Of a stretch of 64,000 bases of DNA, positions 25,752 through 35,560 are shown in pieces. The notes under the pieces are model-generated. The model was given only the letters and a program-made list of their open reading frames with translations, was not told where the DNA came from and searched no databases. Origin of the DNA: RHKX01 sp035759925. GTDB taxonomy: Bacteria > Actinomycetota > Thermoleophilia > Solirubrobacterales > 70-9. The position numbers and the translations under genes were made by a program. Every line of letters starts with the position of its first letter. Position 1 is the stretch's first letter. Location of the stretch: NCBI GenBank assembly GCA_035759925.1, contig DASTTY010000045.1, forward strand, positions 1 through 64,000. The letters run 5' to 3'.

Positions 25752-25973
25752 GTGGCCGAGGCAAGTGCCGAGGAGTGGATCGCGTCGTTCGCAGACGCCG
25801 TCGGAGCCGAGCCTCCCGACGACGAGCAGATCGGCCGGCTCCTGAAGCTGGCGGCGGTGGCCGCGCACTCGTCGGAGCGGATCGCGGCGCCGATCGCCTG
25901 CTGGATCGCCGGCGCCAACGGCGTCGACGCCGCCCGCGCGATCGAGATCGCCGAGGGGCTCGAGAAAGCCTGA
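25752..25973 (+). CDS. DUF6457-type small protein
   Basis: A 73-residue soluble helical protein (EEWIASFADAVGA, IGRLLKLAAVAAHSSERIAA, IEIAEGLEKA) of the DUF6457 type. This short domain is often found near, or fused to, MobA-like and formate-dehydrogenase genes in Actinobacteria, so a role in cofactor handling or enzyme maturation is likely but unproven. GTG at 25752 is supported by GAGGAGG about 6 bases upstream. It lies between modC and the molybdoenzyme gene. Confidence 0.75.
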   Translation: MAEASAEEWIASFADAVGAEPPDDEQIGRLLKLAAVAAHSSERIAAPIACWIAGANGVDAARAIEIAEGLEKA

Positions 25974-25993
25974 ACGCCGCCGTCCGCGGGGAG

Positions 25994-25999
25994 TAGGGT
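25994..25999 (+). promoter_or_regulatory. Candidate -10 element for the molybdoenzyme gene
   Basis: TAGGGT lies 12 bases before the ATG at 26012. It could give a very short leader, or the gene could be read through from modABC. Confidence 0.28.
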
Positions 26000-26011
26000 G
26001 GGACCGAGGCG

Positions 26012-28177
26012 ATGGCCGCCACCGAGCACGTCACCTACTGCCGGATCTGTGAGCCGCTTTGCGGAATGGTCGCCACCGTCGAGGACGGCACGGTCACGAA
26101 GCTCCGCCCCGACCGCGATCACCCGCTCTCCCGCGGCTTCGCCTGTCCGAAGGGGATCGCGATGACCGAGGTCCAGAACGACCCCGAGCGCGTCCTCCAC
26201 CCGCAGCGCCGTCGCGCCGACGGCAGCTACGAGCGGATCGGATGGGAGACGGCGCTCGACGAGATCGGCGAGCGGCTCGGCGCGATCAAACGCGACCACG
26301 GCGGCAGCGCGATCGGCTGGTACATGGGCAACCCGGGCGCGTTCAGCTATTCGCATCCGCTCTGGGTCAAGGGATTCGTCGACGCGCTCGGCTCCCAGCA
26401 CTACTACACGGCTTCCTCCCAGGACGTCTCGAACCGCTTCGCCGCGAGCTCGCTGCTGTACGGGTCGCCGTTCCTGCTCCCGATCCCCGATCTCGAGCGG
26501 ACCGAGCTGCTGCTGATCGTCGGCGCCAACCCGCTCGTCTCGCACGGCTCGGTGATGTGCGCGCCACGGATCAAGGACCAGCTCAACGCGATCACCGGTC
26601 GCGGCGGCCGCGTCGTCGTCGTCGACCCGCGCCGGTCGGAGACGGCGCGGGAGTTCGAGCACCTGCCGATCCGCCCCGACTCCGACGCCCTGCTGCTCCT
26701 CTCGCTGCTTCAGGTCGTCTTCGACGAGCGCCTCGAGGACGGCGCCGCGCTCGCCGGCGCCGCCGGCGCCGCCGACCTCCGCGAGCTGGTCGCGCCGTTC
26801 ACGCCCGCCGCGACCGCGGCCGCGACCGGCGCCGACCCCGAGCGGGTCCGGGCGCTCGCCCGCGACATCGCCGGCGCCGACGGCGCCGCGATCTACGGAC
26901 GCACCGGTTCCTGCCTCGGTCGCAACGGCACGCTCGTCTCGTTCCTGCTCGACGCCCTCGCGCTCGCAACCGGCAACCTCGATGTCGCCGGCGGCTCGAT
27001 GTTCGGGAAAGCGGCGATCCCGTTCGAGCGGATCGCCGAGCTGATCGGCGCCGGCGACTACGGCAAGCGCCGCTCGCGGATCGGCGGCTTCCCGGAGGTG
27101 CTCGGCGCGATGCCGGCGACGCTGATGGCGAAGGAGATCACGACTCCCGGCGAGGGCCGGATGCGGGCTCTGTTCGTCTCCGCCGGCAACCCGGTCCTCA
27201 GCGTTCCCAACGGCGCCGAGCTGGCGGCGGCGATGCGCGAGCTCGAGCTCAGCGTCGCGATCGACATCTACATGAGCGACACCGCCCAGCTCGCCGATTT
27301 CGTGTTGCCGGCGACGACGTTCCTCGAGCGCGAGGACCTGCCGCTGCCGTTCCTGTCGCTGTTCACGAAGCCCTACATCAACATGACCGAGGCGGTGGTC
27401 GAGCCGGCCGGCGAGGCGCGCCAGGAGTGGGAGATCATCGAGGAGGTCGCCGAGCGGATCGGCATCGTGCCACAGAGCGTCCCGGCTGCCCGCTGGCTCG
27501 GCCGGCTCGGTCTGAAGCTGACGCCGCGACAGCTCGTCGACCTGCTGCTCCGGCTCGGCCCCGAGGGTGATCGCTTCGGGCTCAGCCGCGACGGCCTCAG
27601 CGTCGGCAAGCTCGCCGACGCGCCGCACGGCGTCGTCCTCGCCGACCACCTCGAGGAAGGGGTGCTGGCCGGGAAGATCCGCCATCGCGACAAGCGGGTC
27701 CGGCTCTGTCCGGCGGAGATCGCCGACGAGGTCGGCAGGCTCACCCTCGACGACGGCCGCGGCGGCGACTATCCGCTCCGGCTGATCGGCCTCCGCGAGC
27801 TCCGCTCCCACAACTCGTGGATGCACAACTCCGAGAAGCTGATGGCCGGTGACCGGGTCCATCGGGCCCGGATCAACCCGGCCGACGCGACGGCGGCCGG
27901 GATCGGCGACGGCGACCGGGTCCGGATCAGCTCCTCCGACGGGGAGATCGAGATCGAGGCGCGAGTGACCGACGAGGTGATCTCCGGCACGGTCGCGGTC
28001 CCACACGGATGGGGGCACGACGGCGGCTGGGAGACGGCGAACGCGGCCGGCGGCGCCAACGTCAACCTGCTGATGTCATCCCGCCCGGAGGACCTCGAGC
28101 GGCTCGCCGGGATGGCCCACCTGAATGGCGTCCCGGTTCGGATCGCGCCCGTCGCCGAGCCTGTCGCGTCGCTGTGA
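26012..28177 (+). CDS. Molybdopterin oxidoreductase, formate-dehydrogenase-like
   Basis: A 721-residue DMSO-reductase-family enzyme. C10-x2-C13-x3-C17 and C45 bind an iron-sulfur cluster; VGANPLVSHGS, VVVVDPRRSETAREFEHLPI and the C-terminal RLIGLRELRSHNSWMHNSEK hold the bis-molybdopterin cofactor. Formate dehydrogenases carry Cys or selenocysteine near residue 135-140; here the region reads TASSQDVSNRF, so Ser or Asp would be the metal ligand and the substrate may differ. No Tat signal, so probably cytoplasmic. It follows modABC and is served by fdhD, mobA and moeA 10 kb away. No electron-transfer subunit lies beside it. Confidence 0.87.
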   Translation: MAATEHVTYCRICEPLCGMVATVEDGTVTKLRPDRDHPLSRGFACPKGIAMTEVQNDPERVLHPQRRRADGSYERIGWETALDEIGERLGAIKRDHGGSAIGWYMGNPGAFSYSHPLWVKGFVDALGSQHYYTASSQDVSNRFAASSLLYGSPFLLPIPDLERTELLLIVGANPLVSHGSVMCAPRIKDQLNAITGRGGRVVVVDPRRSETAREFEHLPIRPDSDALLLLSLLQVVFDERLEDGAALAGAAGAADLRELVAPFTPAATAAATGADPERVRALARDIAGADGAAIYGRTGSCLGRNGTLVSFLLDALALATGNLDVAGGSMFGKAAIPFERIAELIGAGDYGKRRSRIGGFPEVLGAMPATLMAKEITTPGEGRMRALFVSAGNPVLSVPNGAELAAAMRELELSVAIDIYMSDTAQLADFVLPATTFLEREDLPLPFLSLFTKPYINMTEAVVEPAGEARQEWEIIEEVAERIGIVPQSVPAARWLGRLGLKLTPRQLVDLLLRLGPEGDRFGLSRDGLSVGKLADAPHGVVLADHLEEGVLAGKIRHRDKRVRLCPAEIADEVGRLTLDDGRGGDYPLRLIGLRELRSHNSWMHNSEKLMAGDRVHRARINPADATAAGIGDGDRVRISSSDGEIEIEARVTDEVISGTVAVPHGWGHDGGWETANAAGGANVNLLMSSRPEDLERLAGMAHLNGVPVRIAPVAEPVASL

Positions 28178-28222
28178 AAAGGTGCCGGAGCGAAACGGCG
28201 GCCAAGCGCGAGGAGGTCTGAG

Positions 28223-29251
28223 TTGCAGCTCGGGATGATCGGATTGGGGCGGATGGGGGCGAACCTCGTGCGCCGGCTGATGCGGGACGGCCACGAATGC
28301 GTCGTCTACGACGTCAGCGCCGACGCGATCGAGGAGCTCGCAGGAGAGGGCGCGACGCCGGCCGCATCGCTGGCCGAGCTGGTCGAGAAGCTCGAGCCGC
28401 CGCGGGCAGCCTGGATCATGGTCCCGGCCGGCTACGTGCAGGACACCCTCGACGAGCTCGCCGGGTTGATGGAGTCGGGAGACGCGATCATCGACGGCGG
28501 CAACAGCTACTACCGCGACGACATCGATCGTGCGGCGGCGCTCGCCCCGAAACGGATCGACTACCTCGACGTCGGGACCAGCGGCGGCGTCTTCGGCCTC
28601 GACCGCGGCTTCTGCCTGATGATCGGCGGGCCCGACGACGCCGTCGCACGGCTCGATCCGATCTTCGCGACGATCGCCCCCGGCGTCGAAGCGGCGCCGC
28701 GGACTCCGGGCCGTGAGGGCGATCCGACGCCGGCCGAGCAGGGCTACCTGCACTGCGGCCCGACCGGGGCGGGGCACTTCGTCAAGATGGTCCACAACGG
28801 CATCGAGTACGGGGTCATGGCGGCTTACGCCGAGGGTCTGAACGTGATCGCGCACGCCGACATCGGCAAGCGCGAGCACGAGGTCGACGCCGAGACGACT
28901 CCGCTGCGGGACCCGCAGTACTACCCCTACGACATCGAGATCGCCGACGTCGCCGAGGTCTGGCGTCGCGGCTCGGTGATCGCTTCGTGGCTGCTCGACC
29001 TGACCGCCGCGTCGCTGCAGGAGTCGCCGACGCTCGCGGAGTACGGCGGGCGCGTCTCCGACTCCGGCGAGGGCCGCTGGACCCTTCACGCGGCGATCGA
29101 CGAGGGCGTCCCGGCGCCGGTCCTCAGCACCGCCCTCTACGAGCGCTTCGCGTCCCGGAACGAGGACGAGTTCGCCAACAAGCTGCTCTCGGCGATGCGC
29201 AAGCAGTTCGGCGGCCACGACGAGAAGCCCGCGGAGGGGGAGGGCGGTTGA
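28223..29251 (+). CDS. gnd: 6-phosphogluconate dehydrogenase, decarboxylating
   Basis: A 342-residue enzyme of the shorter (~300-340) class. LGMIGLGRMGANLVRRLM binds the dinucleotide, IDGGNSYYRDD and DVGTSGGVFGLDRG are substrate-binding, and GAGHFVKMVHNGIEYG contains the catalytic Lys. It oxidises 6-phosphogluconate to ribulose 5-phosphate and CO2. The TTG start at 28223 is supported by AGGAGG about 6 bases upstream. It is the first gene of the gnd-zwf-tal-pgi operon and its stop overlaps the zwf start. Confidence 0.93.
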   Translation: MQLGMIGLGRMGANLVRRLMRDGHECVVYDVSADAIEELAGEGATPAASLAELVEKLEPPRAAWIMVPAGYVQDTLDELAGLMESGDAIIDGGNSYYRDDIDRAAALAPKRIDYLDVGTSGGVFGLDRGFCLMIGGPDDAVARLDPIFATIAPGVEAAPRTPGREGDPTPAEQGYLHCGPTGAGHFVKMVHNGIEYGVMAAYAEGLNVIAHADIGKREHEVDAETTPLRDPQYYPYDIEIADVAEVWRRGSVIASWLLDLTAASLQESPTLAEYGGRVSDSGEGRWTLHAAIDEGVPAPVLSTALYERFASRNEDEFANKLLSAMRKQFGGHDEKPAEGEGG

Positions 29252-30732
29252 GCACCAGCGCGACCGCGACCCTGCCGGGGGCGGCCGCCGACCCGGCCCA
29301 CGCGGCGATCCCCGATCCGCACGTCGTCGTCCTCTTCGGGGCCTCCGGCGACCTCGCCGCCCGCAAGCTCCTGCCCGGCTTCTTCCACCTCGAGGGCGCC
29401 GGCCTGCTTCCCGACGAGTACCGGATCGTCGGCACCGCGACCGACGACCTCGACGACGACGGGTTCGTCGAGCACGCCCACAAGGCGGTCACGGAGTTCG
29501 CGCGCACCGACGTCGGCGACGAGGCCTGGGAGCGGTTCGCGGCGCGGCTCTCCTACGTCCCGATCGATGCCGGGGCAGAGGCGCTCGGGGCTGCCGTCGG
29601 TCGCGCCCGCGAGTCGATTGGGACCGACAGCCGCCTGCTCCACTACCTCGCCGTGCCGCCGGCGGCTTTCGAGTCGATCATCGCGACGCTGGCCGAGGTG
29701 CATCTGAACGGGCGCGACGCACGGGTCATCCTCGAGAAGCCGTTCGGCCACGACTACGACTCGGCGGTCGAGCTCAACGCGACGCTCCACAAGGCGTTCG
29801 ACGATTCGCAGATCTTCCGGATCGACCACTTCCTCGGCAAGGAGGCGGTCCAGAACATCCTCGCGCTCCGCTTCGCGAACGGCCTCTACGAGCCGCTCTG
29901 GAACCGCCAGAACGTCGAGTTCGTCCAGATCGACGTCCCGGAGACGCTCTCGATCGGCCACCGGGCCGGCTTCTACGAGGGCACCGGCGCCTACCGCGAC
30001 ATGGTCGTCACCCATCTCCTCCAGCTGCTCAGCTACATCGCCATGGAGCCGCCGGTGGCGCTGTCGGCGACGGCGCTCCGCGAGGAGAAGACGAAGGTGA
30101 TGCAGACGATGCGGACGATCGATCCGGGCAAGGTCGTCCGCGGCCAGTACGAGGGCTACCTCGACGAGCCGGGCGTCGCTCCCGACTCGACGACCGAGAC
30201 GTTCGTCGCCCTCGAGGTCGAGATCGACAACTGGCGCTGGGCGGGCGTTCCCTTCTACCTGCGGACCGGCAAGTGCATGGCCGAATCGCGGCACATGGTC
30301 GTGCTCGACTTCCACGAGCCGCCGATGCAGATGTTCCCGAACGAGGTCCAGCACCAGGGCGCCAACCAGCTCGTCTTCGAGCTGACCGAGCCGGGCTCGA
30401 TCACGGCCGACTTCCAGGCGAAGGTGCCGGGGCCGACGCTGGAGCTCGGCGCCGCGCGGATGGTCTTCCGCTACGAGCAGTCTTTTCAGACCGACCGTCA
30501 GCTCGAGGCCTACGAACGGCTGATCCACGACGCGATGCTCGGCGACGGGACCCTGTTCACGGGCGCCGAAGGGATCGAGCGCCTGTGGGCGATCAGCGCC
30601 GACGTGCTCGAGCACCCCGGCCCGATCCATCCCTACCCGCAGGGGTCGTGGGGCCCGCAAGCCGCGCAGGATCTGATCGCGCCGAACCGGTGGCGGCTGC
30701 CGGAAGCGGGTAGTAAGGACGAAAAGAGCTGA
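29248..30732 (+). CDS. zwf: Glucose-6-phosphate dehydrogenase
   Basis: A 494-residue enzyme that oxidises glucose 6-phosphate to 6-phosphogluconolactone. VVLFGASGDLAARKLLPGFF is the dinucleotide fold and RIDHFLGKEAVQN the active-site signature. The TTG start at 29248 overlaps the gnd stop (TTGA). No 6-phosphogluconolactonase gene is found in the cluster, so the lactone must be opened by an enzyme encoded elsewhere or spontaneously. Confidence 0.95.
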   Translation: MSTSATATLPGAAADPAHAAIPDPHVVVLFGASGDLAARKLLPGFFHLEGAGLLPDEYRIVGTATDDLDDDGFVEHAHKAVTEFARTDVGDEAWERFAARLSYVPIDAGAEALGAAVGRARESIGTDSRLLHYLAVPPAAFESIIATLAEVHLNGRDARVILEKPFGHDYDSAVELNATLHKAFDDSQIFRIDHFLGKEAVQNILALRFANGLYEPLWNRQNVEFVQIDVPETLSIGHRAGFYEGTGAYRDMVVTHLLQLLSYIAMEPPVALSATALREEKTKVMQTMRTIDPGKVVRGQYEGYLDEPGVAPDSTTETFVALEVEIDNWRWAGVPFYLRTGKCMAESRHMVVLDFHEPPMQMFPNEVQHQGANQLVFELTEPGSITADFQAKVPGPTLELGAARMVFRYEQSFQTDRQLEAYERLIHDAMLGDGTLFTGAEGIERLWAISADVLEHPGPIHPYPQGSWGPQAAQDLIAPNRWRLPEAGSKDEKS

Positions 30733-30754
30733 GAGCAACAGGAGGATGAGCCCG

Positions 30755-31843
30755 ATGGGCAACGCACCGAAGCAACTGCACGACGCCGGCCAGAGCCTCT
30801 GGCTCGACTACATCACCCGCGAGATCGTCGAGAACGGCACGCTCGAGCGCTACATCGACGAGCTCTCGCTGACCGGGCTGACGTCGAATCCGACGATCTT
30901 CGACAAGGCGCTGAGCGGCGGCGACCACTACGACGAGCAGATCGGACAGCTGCTCGCCGAGGGAAAGGAGGGCGAAGAGCTCTTCTTCGAGCTCGCGATC
31001 ACCGACCTGCAGGGAGCCGCCGACCTGTTCCGCGGCGTCCACGACGAAACCGACGGAGTCGACGGATTCGTCTCGCTCGAGGTCTCGCCGGAGCTGGCCT
31101 ACCACGGCAACGAGACGGCCGAGGCGGCCGCGCGCCTGAGCGCCCAGGCGGATCGCCCGAACATCTACATCAAGATCCCCGGCACCCCGCAGGGGCTGGC
31201 GGCGATCACCGAGTCGATCGCGGCCGGGATCCCGATCAACGTGACGCTGCTGTTCGACGCCGACCAGTACCGCGCCCAGGCGGACGCCTACATGCGCGGG
31301 ATCGAGCAGCGGATCGAGCGCGGCGACGACCCCGCCGTCGCCTCGGTGGCCTCGATCTTCGTCAGCCGCTGGGACGTCGCGGTCGCCGACCGGGTCCCGG
31401 CCGAGCTCAAGGACAGGCTCGGCGTCGCCGTCGCGATCAAGACCTACGTCGCCTACCGGGAGCTGCTCGCCTCCGAGCGCTGGCAGCGGCTCGCCGCCGC
31501 CGGGGCACGGCCGCAGCGGCTCCTGTTCGCCTCGACCGGCACCAAGGACCCGTCGCTGCCGAAGACGAAGTACGTGGTCGAGCTCGCGGCTCCCGACACC
31601 GTCGACACGATGCCGGAGGAGACGCTGCTCGCGCTCGCCGAGGAGGACGACATCGGTGGCGTCCTGGCCGACGACGGCGGCGACAACGAGGATCTCCTCG
31701 CCCGATTCGAGGCGGCCGGGATCAACCTCGCCGCGCTCGCCGAGCAGCTGCAGTCCGAGGGTGCCGAGAAGTTCGAGGCCTCCTGGAACGACATGCTGAC
31801 CGGGATTGCGAGCAAGCAGCGCGCGGTCGGGGCAACCGGTTGA
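30755..31843 (+). CDS. tal: Transaldolase
   Basis: A 362-residue actinobacterial-type transaldolase; LSLTGLTSNPTIFDKAL and RPNIYIKIPGTPQG (Schiff-base lysine) are diagnostic, with GIPINVTLLFD further on. It exchanges a dihydroxyacetone unit between sedoheptulose 7-phosphate and glyceraldehyde 3-phosphate. GGAGG (30741-30745) directly abuts the ATG at 30746, too close to use, so the ATG at 30755, 9 bases away, is the likely start. Its stop overlaps the pgi start (TTGA). Confidence 0.93.
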   Translation: MGNAPKQLHDAGQSLWLDYITREIVENGTLERYIDELSLTGLTSNPTIFDKALSGGDHYDEQIGQLLAEGKEGEELFFELAITDLQGAADLFRGVHDETDGVDGFVSLEVSPELAYHGNETAEAAARLSAQADRPNIYIKIPGTPQGLAAITESIAAGIPINVTLLFDADQYRAQADAYMRGIEQRIERGDDPAVASVASIFVSRWDVAVADRVPAELKDRLGVAVAIKTYVAYRELLASERWQRLAAAGARPQRLLFASTGTKDPSLPKTKYVVELAAPDTVDTMPEETLLALAEEDDIGGVLADDGGDNEDLLARFEAAGINLAALAEQLQSEGAEKFEASWNDMLTGIASKQRAVGATG

Positions 31844-33492
31844 GCCCCCAAACCCCGGCGCCGGCCGCCGGGTCCGGTATGCGGTCGCTGCCGGGCTGGC
31901 AGGCGCTCGTCGACAACCGGGCGGCCCTGACCGGTCGCCACCTGCGCGACCTGTTCGCCGCCGATCCCGAGCGCGGCGAGCGGATGGTCGTCGAGGCCGA
32001 GGGCCTGCGGCTCGACTACTCGAAGAACCGGATCGACGCCGACACGATCGGGCTGCTCGTCGGCCTCGCCGGCGAGGCGGCGCTGCGCGAGCGGACCGAG
32101 GCGATGTTCCGGGGCGAGCGGATCAACGTCACCGAGGACCGCTCGGTGCTCCATGTCGCGCTGCGGATGCCCCGGGAGCGGTCGCTGATCGTCGACGGCC
32201 GCGATGTCGTCGCCGACGTCCACGAGGTGCTCGACCGGATGGCCGCCTTCTGCGAGCGGATCCGCAGCGGCGATTGGACCGGCCACACCGGCAAGCGGAT
32301 CCGCAACGTCGTCAACATCGGCATCGGCGGCTCCGACCTCGGTCCGGTCATGGCCTACCGGGCGCTTCGCCACTACTCCGATCGCGACCTGACGGTCCGG
32401 TTCGTCTCGAACGTCGACGCGACCGACTTCGTCGAGAAGACCCACGACCTCGATCCGGAGGAGACGCTGTTCGTGATCGCCTCGAAGACGTTCACGACGC
32501 TCGAGACGATGACGAACGCGCGAACGGCGCGGAACTGGGCGCTGACCGCGCTCGGCGAGGAGGTTGCGGTCGCCAAGCACTTCGTCGCGGTCTCGACCAA
32601 CGCGGACGAGGTGTCGGCGTTCGGGATCGACACCAACAACATGTTCGGGTTCTGGGACTGGGTCGGCGGTCGCTACTCGATGGACTCGGCAATCGGGCTG
32701 ACGACGATGATCGCGATCGGGCCCGAGCGGTTCGCCGAGATGCTGGCCGGCTTCCACGCAATCGACGAGCACTTCCGCACGGCGCCCTACGAGCGCAACC
32801 TGCCGGCACTGATGGGTCTCCTCAACGTCTGGTACGCGGAGCTGTTCGGGACCGAGACCGTCGCGGTGCTCCCGTACGAGCAGTACCTCGAGCGCTTCCC
32901 CGCCTACCTGCAGCAGTTGACCATGGAGTCGAACGGCAAGCACGTCCGCCTCGGCGGGGAAGCGGTCGACTACGCGACCGGGCCGATCTTCTGGGGCGAG
33001 CCGGGTACCAACGGCCAGCATTCCTTCTACCAGCTGATCCACCAGGGGACGCACCTGATCCCCTGCGATCTGATCTTCTTCGCCCGGGCGCTGAATCCGC
33101 TCGGCGATCACCACGATCTGCTCGTCGCCAACGTCTTCGCGCAGGCCGAGGCGCTGGCGTTCGGCAAGACCGCCGACGAGGTCCGCGCCGAGGGCGTCCC
33201 CGATCACCTCGTCCCCCACAAGACCTTCGAGGGCAACCGGCCGACGAACGTCCTGATGGCGGAGCGCCTCGATCCGGCGACGCTCGGCAAGCTCGTCGCC
33301 CTCTACGAGCACAGCGTCTTCACGCAGGGCACCGTCTGGGGGATCGACTCCTTCGACCAGTGGGGGGTCGAGCTCGGCAAGACCCTGGCGAAGCGGATCG
33401 TCCCCGAGCTGCAGTCGCGCGAGCAGCCCGACCTCGGCCACGACAGCTCCACGAACGCGCTGATCCGCGCCTACCGCGAGCGCCGCGACTGA
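31840..33492 (+). CDS. pgi: Glucose-6-phosphate isomerase
   Basis: A 550-residue enzyme interconverting glucose and fructose 6-phosphates. VVNIGIGGSDLGPVMAYRAL and FGFWDWVGGRYSMDSAIGL are family signatures; GTNGQHSFYQLIHQG and the final KTLAKRI block complete the site. TTG at 31840 overlaps the tal stop. It closes the forward operon; the ROK kinase gene on the other strand ends 6 bases downstream. Confidence 0.95.
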   Translation: MSPQTPAPAAGSGMRSLPGWQALVDNRAALTGRHLRDLFAADPERGERMVVEAEGLRLDYSKNRIDADTIGLLVGLAGEAALRERTEAMFRGERINVTEDRSVLHVALRMPRERSLIVDGRDVVADVHEVLDRMAAFCERIRSGDWTGHTGKRIRNVVNIGIGGSDLGPVMAYRALRHYSDRDLTVRFVSNVDATDFVEKTHDLDPEETLFVIASKTFTTLETMTNARTARNWALTALGEEVAVAKHFVAVSTNADEVSAFGIDTNNMFGFWDWVGGRYSMDSAIGLTTMIAIGPERFAEMLAGFHAIDEHFRTAPYERNLPALMGLLNVWYAELFGTETVAVLPYEQYLERFPAYLQQLTMESNGKHVRLGGEAVDYATGPIFWGEPGTNGQHSFYQLIHQGTHLIPCDLIFFARALNPLGDHHDLLVANVFAQAEALAFGKTADEVRAEGVPDHLVPHKTFEGNRPTNVLMAERLDPATLGKLVALYEHSVFTQGTVWGIDSFDQWGVELGKTLAKRIVPELQSREQPDLGHDSSTNALIRAYRERRD

Positions 33493-33498
33493 CGGCCG

Positions 33499-34470
33499 TC
33501 AGCGGACGAGCAGCGCCGCGCCGAGGGCGCCGCCGAAGTCGCCCAGCGCTGCGACCCGGAACTCGGGCGGGAAGTCGCGCACGAAGAGGCTCTTCTCCAT
33601 GTGGCGGCGGATGTCGGGGCCGAGGCGCTCGCCGAAGCGGACGCCGAGGCCTCCGCCGAGGATCACGACCTCGGGATCGATCAGGTTGACCGCCGAAGCG
33701 ATCCCGGCGCCGAGCGCCTTGACGGCGCGGTCGATCAGGTGCTCGGCCATCTTGTCGCCGTGGTCGAGCGCGCGTTCCCAGATCCCGCTCGTCAGCCGCG
33801 GCTTGCCGTGCTTGGCCATCAGCTTGAACAAATCGGTGTGCTCGCCGTCCTCGACCCGCCGGCGCGCCTCCGACTCCATCGCCGAGCGGCCCGCATAGGC
33901 CTCCATGCAGCCGTGGTTGCCGCACGGGCAGCGGGCGCCGTCACGCTTGACGACCATGTGGCCGATCTCGCCGGCGGCGCCGCGGCCGTGCCAGGGCTTG
34001 CCGTCGAGGATCAGCCCGCCGCCGACGCCTGTCCCCCAGAAGACGCCGAGGACCGACGCATGCCCGTGCCCGGCCCCGAGCTCGTACTCGGCGGTCGTCG
34101 CGACGCCGACGTCGTTGCCGACCGCCACCCGCGTCCCGAGCGCCTCGGCGAGCTTGGTGCCGAGCGGGTAGCTGTCGGTCCACGCGGGCAGGTTCTTGGC
34201 GTTCGCGACCGCGCCGGTCGCGATGTCGACCTCCCCGGGCGAGCCGACGCCGACGCCGCGCAGCGAGGAGGGCTCGACCTCCGCGGCTGCGGCGGCCTCC
34301 CCGAGCGCCGCCTCCATCGCCGCTGCGACCGCGTCGGGCCCGCCTTCGTGTGGTGTCGGGCTTCGCGACTGGCCGATCACCTCGTTGTCGGCGTCGACGA
34401 CGATCGCCTGGATCTTCGTTCCGCCGAGGTCGATCCCGCCGCGCTTCGTGCTTCGCCGGATCGGTGTCAA
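33499..34470 (-). CDS. ROK-family kinase, probable glucokinase
   Basis: A 323-residue sugar kinase: GGIDLGGTKIQAIVVD (phosphate 1), GNDVGVATTAEYELGAG with the catalytic Asp, VFWGTGVGGGLILDG, and the zinc motif CPCGNHGCMEAYAG with EIGHM just before it. It should phosphorylate glucose or a related sugar with ATP, feeding pgi and zwf. TTG at 34470 is the apparent start. It is opposed to the pentose phosphate operon and divergent from a second ROK gene. Confidence 0.86.
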   Translation of the reverse strand: MTPIRRSTKRGGIDLGGTKIQAIVVDADNEVIGQSRSPTPHEGGPDAVAAAMEAALGEAAAAAEVEPSSLRGVGVGSPGEVDIATGAVANAKNLPAWTDSYPLGTKLAEALGTRVAVGNDVGVATTAEYELGAGHGHASVLGVFWGTGVGGGLILDGKPWHGRGAAGEIGHMVVKRDGARCPCGNHGCMEAYAGRSAMESEARRRVEDGEHTDLFKLMAKHGKPRLTSGIWERALDHGDKMAEHLIDRAVKALGAGIASAVNLIDPEVVILGGGLGVRFGERLGPDIRRHMEKSLFVRDFPPEFRVAALGDFGGALGAALLVR

Positions 34471-34585
34471 TTCCGCCCTCTCTGTCGTCGTCGTGGAAGT
34501 GCGGCGACGAGACTATCCGGACACCCTCCAGCCGCGCCGTTATGGTCACGGGCGGTTTGGAACCCGCCGGCCTTCGCATCAGCAG

Positions 34586-35560
34586 ATGAGCGACAGCTTC
34601 ATCGGCGTCGACGTCGGCGGGACGAAGATGGCGGTCGCCGCGCTCAGCGACGGCGAGCTCAGCCACCGCGGCATCCAGCCGACCGAGGCGGCCGACGGTG
34701 ACGCGCTGATCGCCGAGATCTGCACGCTGGTCGAGTCCGTCCGCGGCGACGACGCCCGCGCCGTCGGCGTTGGCGTCCCCTCCGTGGTCGACTTCGAGGC
34801 CGGCCGGATTCGCGCCTCGGTGAACGTCCCCCTGGCGGACGTTCCGCTGCGCGACATCCTCGCCGAGCGCCTCGAGCTTCCCGTCTTCGTCGACAACGAT
34901 GCGAACGTCGCCGCGCTCGCCGAGGCGTGCCACAACGGCGAGGTCGTCGTCGCCAACCTGGTCATGCTCACGGTCGGGACCGGGGTCGGCGGCGGGATCG
35001 TCGCCGATGGGCGCCTCTACCGGGGCGCAAGCGGTGCCGCGGCCGAGCTCGGTCACACGATCGTCGCGACAGGGCTCGAGGACGGCGCCCGCGAGCCTGA
35101 CCGGTTTCCGCAACCGGGATCGCTGGAGTCGCTGGCGGCCGGGCGCGCCCTCGACCGCCTCGCGGAGGCTGCGGCCGAGAGTCACCCCGACTCGGCGCTC
35201 GGCCGCTGCCGCGCGGCGGGCGACGAGATCACCGGCCACGACGCCGTCGATGCGGCGAATGCCGGCGACGAGGTCGCGGAGAACCTGCTCCGCATCCTCG
35301 GCGAGCGGCTCGGGATCGGCATCGCGAACATGATCAACACGCTCGATCCCGATGTCGTCGCGATCGGCGGCGGCGTCTCGATCGCCGGCGAGCTGCTGCT
35401 CGAACCAGCGGTTCGCGTCGCCCGGGCTTACGTGCTGCCCGGAGTGGGAACGAAGACCGAGATACGGCTTTCGAAGCACGGCCCGACCGCGGGGGTGCTC
35501 GGCGCCGCGATCCTTGCCAAAGAGGAACTGACACGACGAGACGAACGAGAGGAACGCTGA
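34586..35560 (+). CDS. ROK-family kinase lacking the zinc motif
   Basis: A 324-residue ROK protein: FIGVDVGGTKMAVAALS, VDNDANVAALAEA with the catalytic Asp, MLTVGTGVGGGIVADG and AAELGHTIV. Where ROK proteins normally carry CxCGxxGCxE it reads FPQPGSLESLAAGRALDR, so the zinc site is lost, although the active-site Asp remains. It may be a kinase for another sugar (fructose, gluconate) or a redundant glucokinase. ATG at 34586 begins the conserved domain; the stop overlaps the tkt start (TGATG). Confidence 0.82.
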   Translation: MSDSFIGVDVGGTKMAVAALSDGELSHRGIQPTEAADGDALIAEICTLVESVRGDDARAVGVGVPSVVDFEAGRIRASVNVPLADVPLRDILAERLELPVFVDNDANVAALAEACHNGEVVVANLVMLTVGTGVGGGIVADGRLYRGASGAAAELGHTIVATGLEDGAREPDRFPQPGSLESLAAGRALDRLAEAAAESHPDSALGRCRAAGDEITGHDAVDAANAGDEVAENLLRILGERLGIGIANMINTLDPDVVAIGGGVSIAGELLLEPAVRVARAYVLPGVGTKTEIRLSKHGPTAGVLGAAILAKEELTRRDEREER

